From contig JAHHRG010000001.1 of NCBI GenBank assembly GCA_020025965.1, forward strand, positions 1 to 64,000: a DNA stretch of 64,000 nt, in the 5' to 3' direction. This DNA comes from Sutterella sp. GTDB lineage: Bacteria; Pseudomonadota; Gammaproteobacteria; Burkholderiales; Burkholderiaceae_F. Both the position numbers and the translations under genes were made by a program. The notes under the pieces are model-generated. The model saw only the letters and a list, made by a program, of their open reading frames with translations, did not search any database and was not told the DNA's origin. Below, piece after piece: positions 1 to 9,221 of this stretch. Numbering within the stretch: position 1 is the stretch's first letter; the number at the start of each line of letters is the position of its first letter.

Positions 1-456
1 TTCGTCTAAAAGGAGAACGTCGGGTTCGAGTGCAAAAGCGAGAGCGAGAGCTGCACGTTTCTTTTCACCGCCACTTGCTTTCGCGGGACTTGCCATTGGA
101 TCGAGCTCAAACTTCGTGAGGCACTCGTCGAGTTTTGCAATGAGACGCCACTTTTCTCGTTCGTCTTCAACTACATTGATTTTCCCTCGAAGAATCAGAC
201 TTTCTTCAAAAGTATCTGCTGTAGGAAGAAGCGGTTCTTGTTCGACATAATGAATGCGAAGGCCGTCTTGAACGCGGCGTTCACCGTCGTCGAGTTGCGT
301 CTGGGCGGCCAGAATGGAAAGAAGCGTACTTTTGCCTGTCCCGTTTCGGCCGATAAGCCCCACACGTTCACCGGCATCAAGGGAGAGATCCGCATTGTCA
401 AGAAGAGGCAGGTCACCCCATGCGGCATGGGCTCCCATCAAGGTAATTAAAGGCAT
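1..456 (-). CDS. ABC-F family ATPase (Uup-like), N-terminal part, cut by left edge
   Basis: The reading frame starts at ATG 456 (MPLITLMGAHAAWG) and stays open for 152 codons to the window edge, so only the first nucleotide-binding domain is seen. Walker A is GRNGTGKS (residues about 36-43). The signature region reads ASGGEKKR and is followed by LLLDE at the edge. No membrane segment is present, and the N-terminal layout matches soluble ABC-F translation factors such as Uup rather than transporters. It lies 16 bases downstream of the lpoA-like gene on the same strand, so the two are probably co-transcribed. The exact subfamily cannot be fixed without the second ATPase domain. Confidence 0.85.
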   Translation of the reverse strand, partial: MPLITLMGAHAAWGDLPLLDNADLSLDAGERVGLIGRNGTGKSTLLSILAAQTQLDDGERRVQDGLRIHYVEQEPLLPTADTFEESLILRGKINVVEDEREKWRLIAKLDECLTKFELDPMASPAKASGGEKKRAALALAFALEPDVLLLDE

Positions 457-472
457 ATAGGCTAAAAGGGGC

Positions 473-1921
473 TTATCGATAAGTGGGAAGTAACTGCTGA
501 TTGGTTGTGTCAGACACAGTTGGTTGGATCATCGTTTCTTCTGTATAGGCGACTACGTCTTCGCTCGGTTCGGGTAGTACGACTACAGGAAGTTCGGGTG
601 CAGGATGAACGATGGTACCGTGATTGATGATCGCGGTCACCGGCATGCGGAACACTTTCGGTGTCTCGGAACGGTCAACGCTCAAGTTACCCGTTTCACC
701 ACTCACTTCGAAGCGCGTTTTCGCGGAAGCCCAGATATTGGCAACGGTGTAAGCGTCGGCACCCAAAGCAAAAAGACGTTTAGCAGGTAAGGTGTACGGA
801 ATTTCCATCCCGAACTTTGCCGTGAAGGACTCGGCGTTGTAATTGAGAACGAGTGGACTTTCGATAAAACGCAGATTGTTCAGGTCATAGGCAAGAGCCT
901 TCGCGGTCGGACTGTTTTCCGTGTCGCCGGGATTTGTCGTAGAAGTCGCCCATACCCCCATACGAACGTGCAGACGATTGCGAACGAGGCTCGCCATGGT
1001 TGCATCCATTGCGAGCAGAGCACACTGATAGGGAGGCTCTGTTTCAGCGATATGGGTACGTAGTTCGTTATGGATCTGACGCTTTTTGAATTTGATTCGC
1101 TTCTCGTTAGTTTCTTCTTCAAGCTCTTTGTAGAGGTTCTTGAAGTAATCCTGATCTTGCTTGGAAAGTTCGGGTTCGAGTTTCGTTTTCAGATCACTCA
1201 GGCCGTCGACGGTTACTGTTTCGATCGCATAATCGATGCGGTGTTGGCGAAGGACTTCTTCATAAATCTGGGCGAGCTTACCAGCCCAAGGTTCTTCGCT
1301 TCTCAAGACGATAACTTTAGGACGCTCGCCTTTTCCCGTCGGGAAGAGGCCGGCAACGGCTTTCTCCGCGAGCTGACGGGCTTCATCTTCCATGGACATG
1401 GAGAGCATCAACAGTTTGTCCGATGCCTTATCTGTCAAATTGCTAATGTTAAGAGCAACGGTCGGAATCTGTAGATCAGTTTTTTGAGCCAACTCTTCAA
1501 CACGATCCTTCTGAAGGGGGCCGACCACTACGTCGGCACCGGCATAAACGGCCGCATCGATTTGTTCCTCGAGCGTGAGCTGTTGGTGAGATTCAATCAG
1601 GAGAATGGTGGCTTTGTTGTTCTCGGCATGATTGGCTGCCAAGAGGCCATTCTCAATTATCTTGGCGGCAGCTAGGAAGGGTGAGTTATCAGAGGGCATC
1701 AAAAGGGCGATGCAGATCGGGCGGACGTCTGTAGTTGCTTGCGTTACCTGGGCCTGGGCCTCGGTATCCTGGATGTCTTTTTGAAAAATTTCAGTAGCAA
1801 GGACTGTCGTTGCGTCTGCTTTCGGTACGATGCTATTTGCCGAATCAGCTGCAGTGCTGAAAATCGGTAGACTTACTGCAGTAATTCCAAGCATAAAACG
1901 AGCATAGGAAAGGACGGACAC
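473..1921 (-). CDS. Penicillin-binding protein activator, LpoA/LppC family
   Basis: A 482-residue periplasmic protein with an N-terminal signal sequence (hydrophobic core GITAVSLPIF, then STAAD). A type I periplasmic-binding-protein fold follows (IALLMPSDNSPF near residue 70, GADVVVGPLQ further on). LpoA in enterics stimulates PBP1a peptidoglycan synthesis from the outer membrane. Here there is no lipobox cysteine and no room for the N-terminal TPR domain of E. coli LpoA, so it resembles the short LppC form and may be soluble in the periplasm. The start is GTG at 1921, with AAGGA ten bases upstream lying inside rsmI. An internal ATG (MLGITAVSL) is an alternative. Divergence from rsmI is the classic yraL-yraM arrangement. 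Confidence 0.8.
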   Translation of the reverse strand: MSVLSYARFMLGITAVSLPIFSTAADSANSIVPKADATTVLATEIFQKDIQDTEAQAQVTQATTDVRPICIALLMPSDNSPFLAAAKIIENGLLAANHAENNKATILLIESHQQLTLEEQIDAAVYAGADVVVGPLQKDRVEELAQKTDLQIPTVALNISNLTDKASDKLLMLSMSMEDEARQLAEKAVAGLFPTGKGERPKVIVLRSEEPWAGKLAQIYEEVLRQHRIDYAIETVTVDGLSDLKTKLEPELSKQDQDYFKNLYKELEEETNEKRIKFKKRQIHNELRTHIAETEPPYQCALLAMDATMASLVRNRLHVRMGVWATSTTNPGDTENSPTAKALAYDLNNLRFIESPLVLNYNAESFTAKFGMEIPYTLPAKRLFALGADAYTVANIWASAKTRFEVSGETGNLSVDRSETPKVFRMPVTAIINHGTIVHPAPELPVVVLPEPSEDVVAYTEETMIQPTVSDTTNQQLLPTYR

Positions 1922-1922
1922 G

Positions 1923-2822
1923 ATGAGTAGTTCCTTAAATGAAGTATGGAGTTCTAATTCTTTGATTCAGGCCGCAGGGTTGGTTGAGCAGAATTGCCCG
2001 ACTGGGGCCTTGTATATCGTCGGGTTGCCGATCGGCAATCTTGGGGATATTACACTGCGAGCGCTTTGGATTCTCGCACAAGTAGATTTTATAGCCGCTG
2101 AAGATACGAGGCAGACAAGAAAGCTTCTTGATAAGTTCGGTATCAATGCCAGGTTGATTTCCGTGCGTGAACACAACGAACGTCACGGGGCCGACATCAT
2201 CATGGAACATCTCTCTGCGGGAAATCGTGTCGCCATGGTGACCGATGCAGGGACTCCCGGGGTTTCTGATCCAGGTGCTCGTGCAGTGAAGGTTGTTCGC
2301 GAAGGCGGCTACCCCGTCATTCCGGTACCGGGGGCTTCTGCGGTCGTGACTGCGCTTTCAGCGGCCGGCTTGGATGGTCAAGGTTTCTGTTTCGTCGGAT
2401 TTATTCCGCCACAGGCAAAGGCAAGACAAAAGGCTCTCTCCTATTGGACGGCTCGAAAAGAACCCTTTGTGCTTTACGAAGCGCCGCATCGAGTTATCGA
2501 TCTGCTGAAGGATCTGGCTTCTTTTATAGAACCAGATCGTCGTGTGGTTGTGGCTCGCGAGATTACGAAGAAGTTTGAGACCTTCTCTTCTTTGAACGGT
2601 GCTACTTTGCCCGAATGGATTGATGGACACAACCCTAAGGGTGAATATGTCATCCTAATCGATGAAGCTCCTGTTGAGCACGTAGAAATGACTGACGAGA
2701 CGGTGGCTTGGCTTCGCTTGTTGACAAAAGAGTTGCCGTCCTCGAAACTTGCGGCAGTTGCTGCCAAGGTTACGGGCATTCCGCGCGACAAGCTTTATCA
2801 GTACATTTGCGATCTAAAGTAA
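1923..2822 (+). CDS. rsmI: 16S rRNA (cytidine(1402)-2'-O)-methyltransferase RsmI
   Basis: A 299-residue member of the tetrapyrrole-methylase fold. It 2'-O-methylates C1402 of 16S rRNA in the decoding centre using S-adenosylmethionine. Diagnostic stretches are LYIVGLPIGNLGDITLRA (residues about 30-47), AAEDTRQTRKLL, VTDAGTPGVSDPG and FVLYEAPHRV. The ATG at 1923 has AAGGA eight bases upstream. It lies divergent from lpoA with start codons only one base apart. A terminator follows at 2855-2895. Confidence 0.95.
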   Translation: MSSSLNEVWSSNSLIQAAGLVEQNCPTGALYIVGLPIGNLGDITLRALWILAQVDFIAAEDTRQTRKLLDKFGINARLISVREHNERHGADIIMEHLSAGNRVAMVTDAGTPGVSDPGARAVKVVREGGYPVIPVPGASAVVTALSAAGLDGQGFCFVGFIPPQAKARQKALSYWTARKEPFVLYEAPHRVIDLLKDLASFIEPDRRVVVAREITKKFETFSSLNGATLPEWIDGHNPKGEYVILIDEAPVEHVEMTDETVAWLRLLTKELPSSKLAAVAAKVTGIPRDKLYQYICDLK

Positions 2823-2825
2823 AAA

Positions 2826-2841
2826 AGTTCCACGTGGAACA
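2826..2841. promoter_or_regulatory. parS-like ParB binding site (copy 1)
   Basis: The perfect dyad GTTCCACGTGGAAC lies at 2827-2840, flanked by A on both sides. It matches the bacterial chromosomal parS consensus TGTTNCACGTGAAACA except for the first base and one symmetric C/G pair of the kind found in many proteobacterial parS sites. It sits four bases after the rsmI stop codon. Confidence 0.75.
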
Positions 2842-2854
2842 TCTCGAGTGATGA

Positions 2855-2895
2855 AAAAATGGAGAGTATCAGGGAATGAGAAGCTCTCCATTTTT
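2855..2895. terminator. Bidirectional intrinsic terminator after rsmI
   Basis: The inverted repeat AAAAATGGAGAG / CTCTCCATTTTT has a 17-base loop. A-rich and T-rich flanks let it work in both directions. It ends the rsmI transcript. Confidence 0.75.
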
Positions 2896-3006
2896 GTTGA
2901 TGATTTTCCCAAAAAAGGAGAAAAAACGGCAGGGAAATAGTTGAGAAAGAGCTTTTTCACTGACGCATTCCTTTGGGCTAGATTGCGTAAGTGTTAGGTA
3001 AAAATA

Positions 3007-3040
3007 AAAGAAGGCGATTCATTTGGATCGCCTTCTTTTG
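3007..3040. terminator. Bidirectional intrinsic terminator before the CBS gene
   Basis: The perfect 13-base stem AAAAGAAGGCGAT / ATCGCCTTCTTTT has an 8-base loop. It is placed to end the minus-strand CBS transcript. The 110 bases between this and the previous terminator hold no gene that I can support. Confidence 0.8.
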
Positions 3041-3056
3041 TCTTATTTGGCTTTAA

Positions 3057-3072
3057 TGTTCCACGTGAAACA
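3057..3072. promoter_or_regulatory. parS-like ParB binding site (copy 2)
   Basis: I read TGTTCCACGTGAAACA, which matches the parS consensus at essentially every position. The right half CACGTGAAACA is unambiguous. The left half lies at a numbering boundary and could be off by one base. It is about 230 bp from copy 1 and just beyond the stop codon of the CBS gene. Confidence 0.75.
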
Positions 3073-3075
3073 TCA

Positions 3076-3534
3076 TTATTCGGATCGAAGAGCTACTTCT
3101 CGAGTTTTTGAAGAGTGAATATTTCGAACTAAACCGTCGAGCAGAGACGAAAGTTCTTCAACCAAATTGGAGTTGGAAATGACGCCAACCAATTTTTTTT
3201 CTTCATCAACGATAGGTAAACGGCGGATGCCGAATTCGCGCATGCGAGCCAAGGCGACCACCATGCTTTCGTCGGGAGTTGCGGTAACGACTGGGGTGGT
3301 CATGGCTTCTCCAACGGTCAGAGCATTCGGATTTAGATTGCGCGCAACAACCTCAATGGTGATATCACGATCCGTAATCATACCGATCGGACAAAGCTTT
3401 TCGTCCACAACCACTAGGCTGCCGACGTGCTCGATTCGCATTTGGCGGGCACACTCGCAGATGGTCTTATCGGCAGTAATCGTTTCAACATTGTGAACGG
3501 CCATGTCGATAACTTTCATGGAGCGGGTTCTCAT
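3076..3534 (-). CDS. CBS domain-pair protein
   Basis: A stand-alone Bateman module of 152 residues. The first CBS domain covers about residues 10-65 (IDMAVHNVETITAD ... GMITDRDI). The second covers about 75-130 (VGEAMTTPVVTATPDES ... GVISNSNLVEEL). No catalytic domain is attached. Such proteins usually bind adenine nucleotides and regulate partners; the partner here is unknown. I chose the ATG at 3534 (MRTRSMKV), which has AAAGG upstream. An upstream ATG at 3609 would add 25 residues with no domain homology. Confidence 0.85.
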   Translation of the reverse strand: MRTRSMKVIDMAVHNVETITADKTICECARQMRIEHVGSLVVVDEKLCPIGMITDRDITIEVVARNLNPNALTVGEAMTTPVVTATPDESMVVALARMREFGIRRLPIVDEEKKLVGVISNSNLVEELSSLLDGLVRNIHSSKTREVALRSE

Positions 3535-3643
3535 AGGTGGATACCTTTCTTGTGAATGTCTAATAAGGCTCGAGAAAGAACCAAGTGAAACGTGCCCTTT
3601 CTCATGCAACGATGTTGCTTGATTCTAATAAAACCGAGCCATA

Positions 3644-4570
3644 TCAGTCTTCGGAAGAGTCATTCTTTTTCGGTTGAAAGAGAACATGCGAGAAAGAATC
3701 GAAGTCGTAAAGACGGGAATCCATCAAATGCGACGGAGAAACACGCTGAAGACTCATGAAAATATTGTAAATGCGTCCAGGAAATTCTCGATCCCAGGTT
3801 TTGATGAGGTCTTTGATTTCCTGACGCTTGAGGTTTTCACCAGCACCGCAAATACCTTTGGAGGTGAGCGGATACTGTTGAATACGGGCAAAACGCTCCG
3901 TTTCATATTCGCGAACATAAGCAAGCGGACGGATGACGGTATTCTTACCGTCGTCGCTTTGAAGCTTCGGTGGCATAGCTTTCATTCGGCCGCCATAGAA
4001 TAGATTCAGCATGAGTGTGCCGACTATATCGTCCATATGATGGCCGAGCGCAATCTTGGTGCAACCGAGTTCACCGGCCACGCGATAAAGAATGCCTCGA
4101 CGGAGGCGGGCACAAAGTGAACATACGTTGCGGCCTTCGGGGATGAGGCGTTGGATGATCGAATAAGTGTCTTGATCTTCGATGTGATAGGGAACGCCGA
4201 TTGATTTGAAGTAGTTTTCGAGGGCTTCGCGCGGGAAGTTGGGAATGTGCTGATCGACGTTGACAGCGATCAGGTCGAAGTGAATCGGGGCACGTTTCTG
4301 AAGAGTTCGAAGGGCGTCAAGAAGAACGTAGCTGTCCTTGCCGCCACTCATGGCCACCATGACTTTGTCACCGTTTTCAATCATGTTGAAGTCTGTAATG
4401 GCTTGCCCCGTTAAGCGAATAATGCGCTTTTCAAGCTTTTTTTGGGAGACGGACTTTTTGTTGCGGTCGCTTGGCCCCATGTTGACGCCATCTTTGCTGT
4501 TGCGAAAAATTTCGTCGGTTTCGGTCGGCGTGATCGGAATGATTTTCTGATCGAGAGAGGAGTCGTTCAT
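3644..4570 (-). CDS. ttcA: tRNA 2-thiocytidine(32) synthetase TtcA
   Basis: A 308-residue ATP-dependent tRNA thiolase that makes s2C32. The PP-loop SGGKDS is at residues 75-80. The iron-sulfur ligands are the CSLC pair in [10 protein letters not shown] and one later cysteine in GICGAG. The enteric protein has two cysteines at that later site (CNLCGS), of which only the ligand cysteine is kept here. The family landmarks [11 protein letters not shown] and [13 protein letters not shown] are intact. The gene lies 11-13 bases downstream of folB on the same strand, so the two are likely an operon. Confidence 0.95.
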   Translation of the reverse strand: MNDSSLDQKIIPITPTETDEIFRNSKDGVNMGPSDRNKKSVSQKKLEKRIIRLTGQAITDFNMIENGDKVMVAMSGGKDSYVLLDALRTLQKRAPIHFDLIAVNVDQHIPNFPREALENYFKSIGVPYHIEDQDTYSIIQRLIPEGRNVCSLCARLRRGILYRVAGELGCTKIALGHHMDDIVGTLMLNLFYGGRMKAMPPKLQSDDGKNTVIRPLAYVREYETERFARIQQYPLTSKGICGAGENLKRQEIKDLIKTWDREFPGRIYNIFMSLQRVSPSHLMDSRLYDFDSFSHVLFQPKKNDSSED

Positions 4571-4588
4571 TTGAATTTTTTGATGTTT

Positions 4589-4984
4589 TTATAAGCTAGA
4601 GCTAAGTCGCCAGATTTCTATCCCAGCTTCGTCGATATCTTCATAGGCCTCGAGCTTGGAGGAACTCAAACGCAATTGTACGATGCCGGGTAGGGTCATC
4701 AGCGCGTCCGCGATTGTATCAACGAGCGTCTCTTGGAGGTTGAAATGGCCTGATTGAGAAATGCGTCGAATAGTTTCGACAATGAGATCATAGTTGAGGA
4801 CGTCGTCAAGGTTGTCGGTAGAACTCGTCGAAGAGGAGAGAGAAATCCAAACGTCACAATTGAAGCGAACTTTTTGTGTACGATTCTTCTCCGATTCATA
4901 AGCACCGATAAGGCAGGGAAGGCAAAAATTTCGGATAAAAATTTTGCGGCATTGGGTTTTCAAAAATAAATCCGAATTTGTCAT
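4589..4984 (-). CDS. folB: Dihydroneopterin aldolase FolB
   Basis: About 131 residues. It converts 7,8-dihydroneopterin to 6-hydroxymethyl-dihydropterin and glycolaldehyde in folate synthesis. Family features are IFIRNFCLPCLIGAYESE near the N-terminus, the NYDLIVETI segment and a late KLEAYEDIDEAGIEI strand. I prefer the ATG at 4984. A TTG at 5002 would add six residues and move the start to the edge of the divergent DUF2905 gene. Neither start has a strong Shine-Dalgarno sequence. Confidence 0.88.
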   Translation of the reverse strand: MTNSDLFLKTQCRKIFIRNFCLPCLIGAYESEKNRTQKVRFNCDVWISLSSSTSSTDNLDDVLNYDLIVETIRRISQSGHFNLQETLVDTIADALMTLPGIVQLRLSSSKLEAYEDIDEAGIEIWRLSSSL

Positions 4985-5023
4985 TGTGTGTACTAGGTTC
5001 AATAAGATTTGGCAGAAAAGGCT

Positions 5024-5215
5024 ATGCGTTGGATAGTTGTCATTTTCGTACTTTTACTCGTTCTTCTCACCTGTATTCCTACCCTTAGAAAATGGGGACT
5101 TGGACGATTGCCAGGGGATATCCATTTCCGTTTGCTAGGGAAAGAAATCGAGATTCCACTGATGAGTACGATCTTTCTCGCAGCTATTGCGATGGTCGTG
5201 GGCAAGCTGCTCTAA
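5024..5215 (+). CDS. DUF2905 small membrane protein
   Basis: A 63-residue protein with two hydrophobic segments (WIVVIFVLLLVLLTCIP and IFLAAIAMVVGKLL). They flank the family motif GRLPGDIHFRLLGKEIEIPL. Its function is unknown; the family is common in Proteobacteria and Firmicutes. ATG 5024 is preferred because AGAAAAGG lies just upstream. A TTG at 5009 is possible but weaker. Translation ends six bases before the convergent cca stop codon. Confidence 0.8.
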   Translation: MRWIVVIFVLLLVLLTCIPTLRKWGLGRLPGDIHFRLLGKEIEIPLMSTIFLAAIAMVVGKLL

Positions 5216-5221
5216 GCACAA

Positions 5222-6325
5222 TTAGTCTTCGTCGAAGGCGATATCTGTAATTGTTGCCAGACGCGCAGTACGAATCGCGGCAGGAATGTCGCGCGGATTT
5301 TTCACCGTTTTAACCACACGGCCTGCGTCGAGAGAACACCATGCTGCCAGCGCTCGAGTGAGGGCGGGATAGGCACGGTTGTCTTGGATTTCGGCCATTC
5401 GAATCATAGTTTTCATGCGTTCTGGACGGCGAAGTGCGTCGGCCCGTTCCAATAATTGGGCAACGCTTTCGGCATTGTGGCAATGGGCAAAGACGGGCGA
5501 CGTGATATAGAAGACACTACAAAGCTGGGCCGTTTTGGACGGCATGCGAAAAGCCCTACAGAGGCTTGTAACAACCCGTTGAGACGAGCAACGTGTGAAG
5601 AGCAGAGCAATGAGGCTCTCGGCTGACAGGGAGGCTTCAGCAGCCCTTTGAAGGGTTTCTCGCATCGTCTGGTCAGGCATAGGTAAGTCTGCTAAAAGAC
5701 GATCCCAGAGACCGCATTCGATCAACGTATCGAGGAAGCGAACTGGAGCAACGGCAGCCATAGCACGACTCCATTCTGCCCAAACTCGCTCGGCAACGAG
5801 CGCGTCGGTTTCACCGGATTCAACCATATGACGCATAAGGGCCATAGTCTCGTCGGCAATGGTGAAGGTTGGAAAGCGGGCGGCAAAACGAGCGATGCGC
5901 AGAATGCGTACGGGGTCTTCTTCAAAAGCCTCACTCACGTGCCGAAGGACTCGACGGGTTATGTCGCCGCGACCGTTATAGGGATCTGTGAGTTTCCCAT
6001 TTTCATCCATGGCAATCGCATTGATGGTCAAATCACGACGGCGAAGATCTTCCTCCAGTGTCACGGTAGGGTCGGCGTGAAAGACGAAGCCATGATAGCC
6101 TGGAGCCGTTTTTCTCTCCGTTCGGGCAAGGGCATATTCTTCGTGCGTCACGGGGTGGAGAAAAACGGGGAAGTCGGTGCCAACGGGTGTGAAGCCTTTT
6201 TCTAACATCAATTCTGGCGTGGCCCCGACGACGACCCAATCGCGGTCGCCCTTTTCGGGAATATCGAAGCCTTCGCGACGAAGCAACATATCGCGGACGA
6301 AGCCGCCGACGGAGTAAATGCGCAT
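5222..6325 (-). CDS. cca: CCA-adding tRNA nucleotidyltransferase
   Basis: A 367-residue class II nucleotidyltransferase that builds or repairs the 3' CCA end of tRNAs. The N-terminus [15 protein letters not shown], the catalytic [22 protein letters not shown] and the [16 protein letters not shown] region are all present. The C-terminal third lacks the H...HD pattern of the HD phosphohydrolase domain of E. coli Cca and is about 45 residues shorter. I chose ATG 6325. A GTG at 6352 would overlap the slt stop codon by 14 bases. Confidence 0.92.
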   Translation of the reverse strand: MRIYSVGGFVRDMLLRREGFDIPEKGDRDWVVVGATPELMLEKGFTPVGTDFPVFLHPVTHEEYALARTERKTAPGYHGFVFHADPTVTLEEDLRRRDLTINAIAMDENGKLTDPYNGRGDITRRVLRHVSEAFEEDPVRILRIARFAARFPTFTIADETMALMRHMVESGETDALVAERVWAEWSRAMAAVAPVRFLDTLIECGLWDRLLADLPMPDQTMRETLQRAAEASLSAESLIALLFTRCSSQRVVTSLCRAFRMPSKTAQLCSVFYITSPVFAHCHNAESVAQLLERADALRRPERMKTMIRMAEIQDNRAYPALTRALAAWCSLDAGRVVKTVKNPRDIPAAIRTARLATITDIAFDED

Positions 6326-6338
6326 GATGAAAACGAAT

Positions 6339-8537
6339 TTAGGGTAGGTCACTCTCGTTAAAGATGGGCGACGGAGTCACGGAGCCAATCATATCTCGGA
6401 ACTTTTCCTGAGGAATATTTAATAGTATGCCGTAAGTATGCATATTGGCCATAACATTTTTCACATAGTCGCGAGTCTCGTGATAAGGGATCGTCTCAAC
6501 AAAGATATCGGCAGGGATTGATTTTTTCACACTGTTGCGCCACTGGCGGACGCGATAGGTTCCAGCGTTGTAGCTCGCCGTTGCAAGGACGAAGCTTCCG
6601 TCGAATTCTGATTTGAGCATGCGAAGATAAGATGTTCCCAAAATGAGGTTCATCTCTAGTTCAGTCAAACGGTTGTGCTCATAGTCGTCGAGTTCGAGTT
6701 TTTGAGCTAACCAACGAGCAGTCGAGGGCATGATCTGCATGAGACCACGAGCGCCGACTGCCGATGCAACGGTTGGCATGAAGCGGGATTCCTGACGAAT
6801 CAATCCGTAGGCCCAAGAAGTCGGAATTTCCTGTCCATCGCAGACCATTTTGAAAAGTTTGAGTTGTGGTGTTGGAAAGCGTTGCCGAATGTTCATCGTT
6901 TCGGATCCTGAATGTAGACTCGTGTTTATCATGCGATGAATGAGGTGATTGCGAAGTGCGAAGTCGGCAAGCGACAGATAGTCCTTTTGTTCCACGTTGC
7001 GCGTAGCCCAATTCCACTCTCGATGCCCGAGACCGTAAAGTTCCATGCGATAGAAGTCGATGGAACGCTGTAACGACGGGTTGTTTTTCCAATCGGGCGT
7101 CGATTTGTTGGGCAGAACAGAGTCGTTCGACATTACCGGATAGGCCTTTCCTATTGCATCCGAGGCTAGTTTGCCGTAGAAGGTGATATTTCCTGCAACG
7201 CGTTCATAGAAGCGTTTGGCGGCTTTTTTTTGGCCCATAGCCTCAAGTGCACGTGCGCGCCAATAGAGCCACAGTTCTTCGTTCTGACGAGACTGAGGAA
7301 GTTCCTGAATCAGGTGATTGACGACCCCCCAATTTTCCGTACGTAAATATGCTTTGATGGCCCAAATCTGAATCTGGGTGACATTAAAGAGAGCGGAGTT
7401 GTCCGAGAGATGGCCACGGATACGCTCAAATCGCGCAATGGCTTCCTCACTGCGTCGCCCCACGGAAAGTGAATAGGAGAGCGACGCATTGAGCATGTCA
7501 CTCCATTTTTGCGAAAGCTCGGGCATTACGCGATCGGCTATTTCGGCCGCTAAGTCGGGACGAGAGCTCGCCAGACGTAGGGTGATCAACATCGACAAAC
7601 GGGGCGGTCGTTGATTCAAATAACGACCGTAACGCTCGACCCAACGAACAGGATCTTTGAGGATACTGCGCAAGGTGATCTTCGAGGCGGGCAACATGTC
7701 TTCTGGGAGTGATTCGATTAGAGCCAAAGTGTCCGTCCACTGTTGCTTTTGCATCAGTAACATGATGGCCGTCCAATACCAAGATAAGTCGTCGTAAAGC
7801 GTCTTATCGAGAAGGTGCATCAATGGTTTGCCAGTTACACGCTTCTCTGCAATAAATGTCTGAATCTCTTCGGTCTTGTAATCTGAATAGTTGTAGAAGT
7901 AATTCCAAGCTCGGAGTTCAGTTTCTGAGTGATTCCATTTGAGCCGACGGTAAAGTCGGTTGAAGAGCTCCTGATTGATACGATGGCCTACGATACTTAG
8001 GTAGTCGGCTGCCGCGCGTTCGCCGACATATGATCCTTCGTGTCGATCGATGAAGTCGATGAAGTTGATATTGACGGTTGGATTGTCGACATTTTTCTTT
8101 AAACACAGATTGTGTGTCCAGAGATCAAGGTAGGCACCTAGCGGATGATCGTACGGAAGTGCAGATCTGGTTTTCTCGAGCCGATCGAGCTGACCGCTCT
8201 GATAGGCTTTCCACCCGCTGATGAAAATTTCGTCCGTTGGCAGTTTTGTTTGAGACAACAGAGCAGAGTCAAGAGTGGTCTTTGGGGCAAGGCTCAGATC
8301 GGTGGCCAAGGTATCTGCCGTTTTAACGGCTAAGCGTAAATCCGACGTTCGTTTAGCTTCGAGTTTGGCCTGTTCGTTGGCGAGGATTTCGTTTTCAATG
8401 GATTGAATAACGGTAGCTGGTGAGAGTGTAGAGGTTTTCTCATCAACGATTTCGTGCGCATAGCCGAAGGCTTGGGACGAGACGACCGAAGCTAGACATC
8501 CCAATAGTAGAAAACGAGATAAAAATCGTTTGGCCAT
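6339..8537 (-). CDS. Lytic murein transglycosylase, Slt family
   Basis: A 732-residue periplasmic enzyme that cleaves MurNAc-GlcNAc bonds to form 1,6-anhydro ends. It has an N-terminal signal peptide ([17 protein letters not shown]), then a long alpha-superhelical region (about 80-540). The C-terminal catalytic domain has the motif RQESRF with catalytic Glu near residue 583, then [10 protein letters not shown] and ASYNAG. The length and layout match Slt70 with an extended N-terminal part. It is followed 13 bases later by cca on the same strand and lies divergent from the cyclo-ligase gene. Confidence 0.92.
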   Translation of the reverse strand: MAKRFLSRFLLLGCLASVVSSQAFGYAHEIVDEKTSTLSPATVIQSIENEILANEQAKLEAKRTSDLRLAVKTADTLATDLSLAPKTTLDSALLSQTKLPTDEIFISGWKAYQSGQLDRLEKTRSALPYDHPLGAYLDLWTHNLCLKKNVDNPTVNINFIDFIDRHEGSYVGERAAADYLSIVGHRINQELFNRLYRRLKWNHSETELRAWNYFYNYSDYKTEEIQTFIAEKRVTGKPLMHLLDKTLYDDLSWYWTAIMLLMQKQQWTDTLALIESLPEDMLPASKITLRSILKDPVRWVERYGRYLNQRPPRLSMLITLRLASSRPDLAAEIADRVMPELSQKWSDMLNASLSYSLSVGRRSEEAIARFERIRGHLSDNSALFNVTQIQIWAIKAYLRTENWGVVNHLIQELPQSRQNEELWLYWRARALEAMGQKKAAKRFYERVAGNITFYGKLASDAIGKAYPVMSNDSVLPNKSTPDWKNNPSLQRSIDFYRMELYGLGHREWNWATRNVEQKDYLSLADFALRNHLIHRMINTSLHSGSETMNIRQRFPTPQLKLFKMVCDGQEIPTSWAYGLIRQESRFMPTVASAVGARGLMQIMPSTARWLAQKLELDDYEHNRLTELEMNLILGTSYLRMLKSEFDGSFVLATASYNAGTYRVRQWRNSVKKSIPADIFVETIPYHETRDYVKNVMANMHTYGILLNIPQEKFRDMIGSVTPSPIFNESDLP

Positions 8538-8605
8538 GGCGCAAGAGAAGGGCAGACGAGTATAAATGGAAACAATATTCTTCTGAATAATAAGGGATTT
8601 GACCG

Positions 8606-9163
8606 ATGAGTTTGATGACCGTTACGAAAGTTGACTTAAGAGCGGAACTGAAGGCCGTAAGGAGAGCTCTTACCGCTGATTCCAATAGTATGAGCTGTTT
8701 ATCCTGGGCACTCTTTGAATTGCTTGAACGCTTGAGTCCTCAACGTTTGGGGACTTATTCCCCAATGTGTGGCGAACCGAATCTTTCGGCATCGTTGATT
8801 GAGTGGGCTATGTCAAAAGGTTGCCAAATTTATTGGCCTGTGATAACCACAGACGCGATGGTCTATCGTCGATGGACATCGGGAGCGACGATGCAAAAAG
8901 ACGTCTTTGGCATTGATAGTCCAGCGGAGGGAGCACTCCAAGAAATACCTGACGTTGTTCTCATTCCCTGTATTGGGCACGATAGAAAAGGACACCGGCT
9001 CGGGTATGGGAAGGGCTGTTTTGACAGATACCTAAGCGAACATCCTGAGGTAGTGACGATCGGTCTTTCTTTTGAAGAGTTACTTGTTCCCGAGGTGATC
9101 TTTGAAGATCACGATCAAATAATGGACTACCTAGTGACGGAAAAAGGCATCATGAAAATTTAA
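8606..9163 (+). CDS. 5-formyltetrahydrofolate cyclo-ligase
   Basis: A 185-residue member of the 5-FCL family. It uses ATP to convert 5-formyl-THF to 5,10-methenyl-THF and so recovers a stored, inhibitory folate. The C-terminal signature RLGYGKGCFDRYL is clear; it is usually GxGxGYYDR, and here the first Tyr is Cys. The N-terminal KVDLRAELKAVRRAL helix fits the family. AAGGG lies about 12 bases before the ATG at 8606. In enterics this gene follows 6S RNA; no 6S RNA is visible here. Confidence 0.88.
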   Translation: MSLMTVTKVDLRAELKAVRRALTADSNSMSCLSWALFELLERLSPQRLGTYSPMCGEPNLSASLIEWAMSKGCQIYWPVITTDAMVYRRWTSGATMQKDVFGIDSPAEGALQEIPDVVLIPCIGHDRKGHRLGYGKGCFDRYLSEHPEVVTIGLSFEELLVPEVIFEDHDQIMDYLVTEKGIMKI

Positions 9164-9193
9164 AGGAGCGGATCCAGAAAGATCCACTCCTTT
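9162..9193. terminator. Intrinsic terminator between convergent cyclo-ligase gene and trpS
   Basis: The inverted repeat AAAGGAGCGGATC / GATCCACTCCTTT has one mismatch and a 6-base loop. It overlaps the cyclo-ligase stop codon, and A/T-rich flanks on both sides suit both genes. Confidence 0.65.
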
Positions 9194-9221
9194 ATTGTCA
9201 AAAGGGAATGATTGAAAAAGA

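Noticed and set aside
2823..3075. Small RNA gene between the two parS-like sites
   Set aside because: A weak promoter-like pair near 2958-2985 precedes the terminator at 3007-3040, but the transcript would be only about 50 bases and nearly all terminator.
2823..3075. Replication origin (oriC) next to the parS sites
   Set aside because: No DnaA-box cluster (TTATCCACA) or AT-rich unwinding region was seen, and there is no dnaA, dnaN, gidA or parAB in the window.
8538..8605. 6S RNA upstream of the 5-formyl-THF cyclo-ligase gene
   Set aside because: The gap is only 68 bases, too short for 6S RNA, although the gene pair is common elsewhere.
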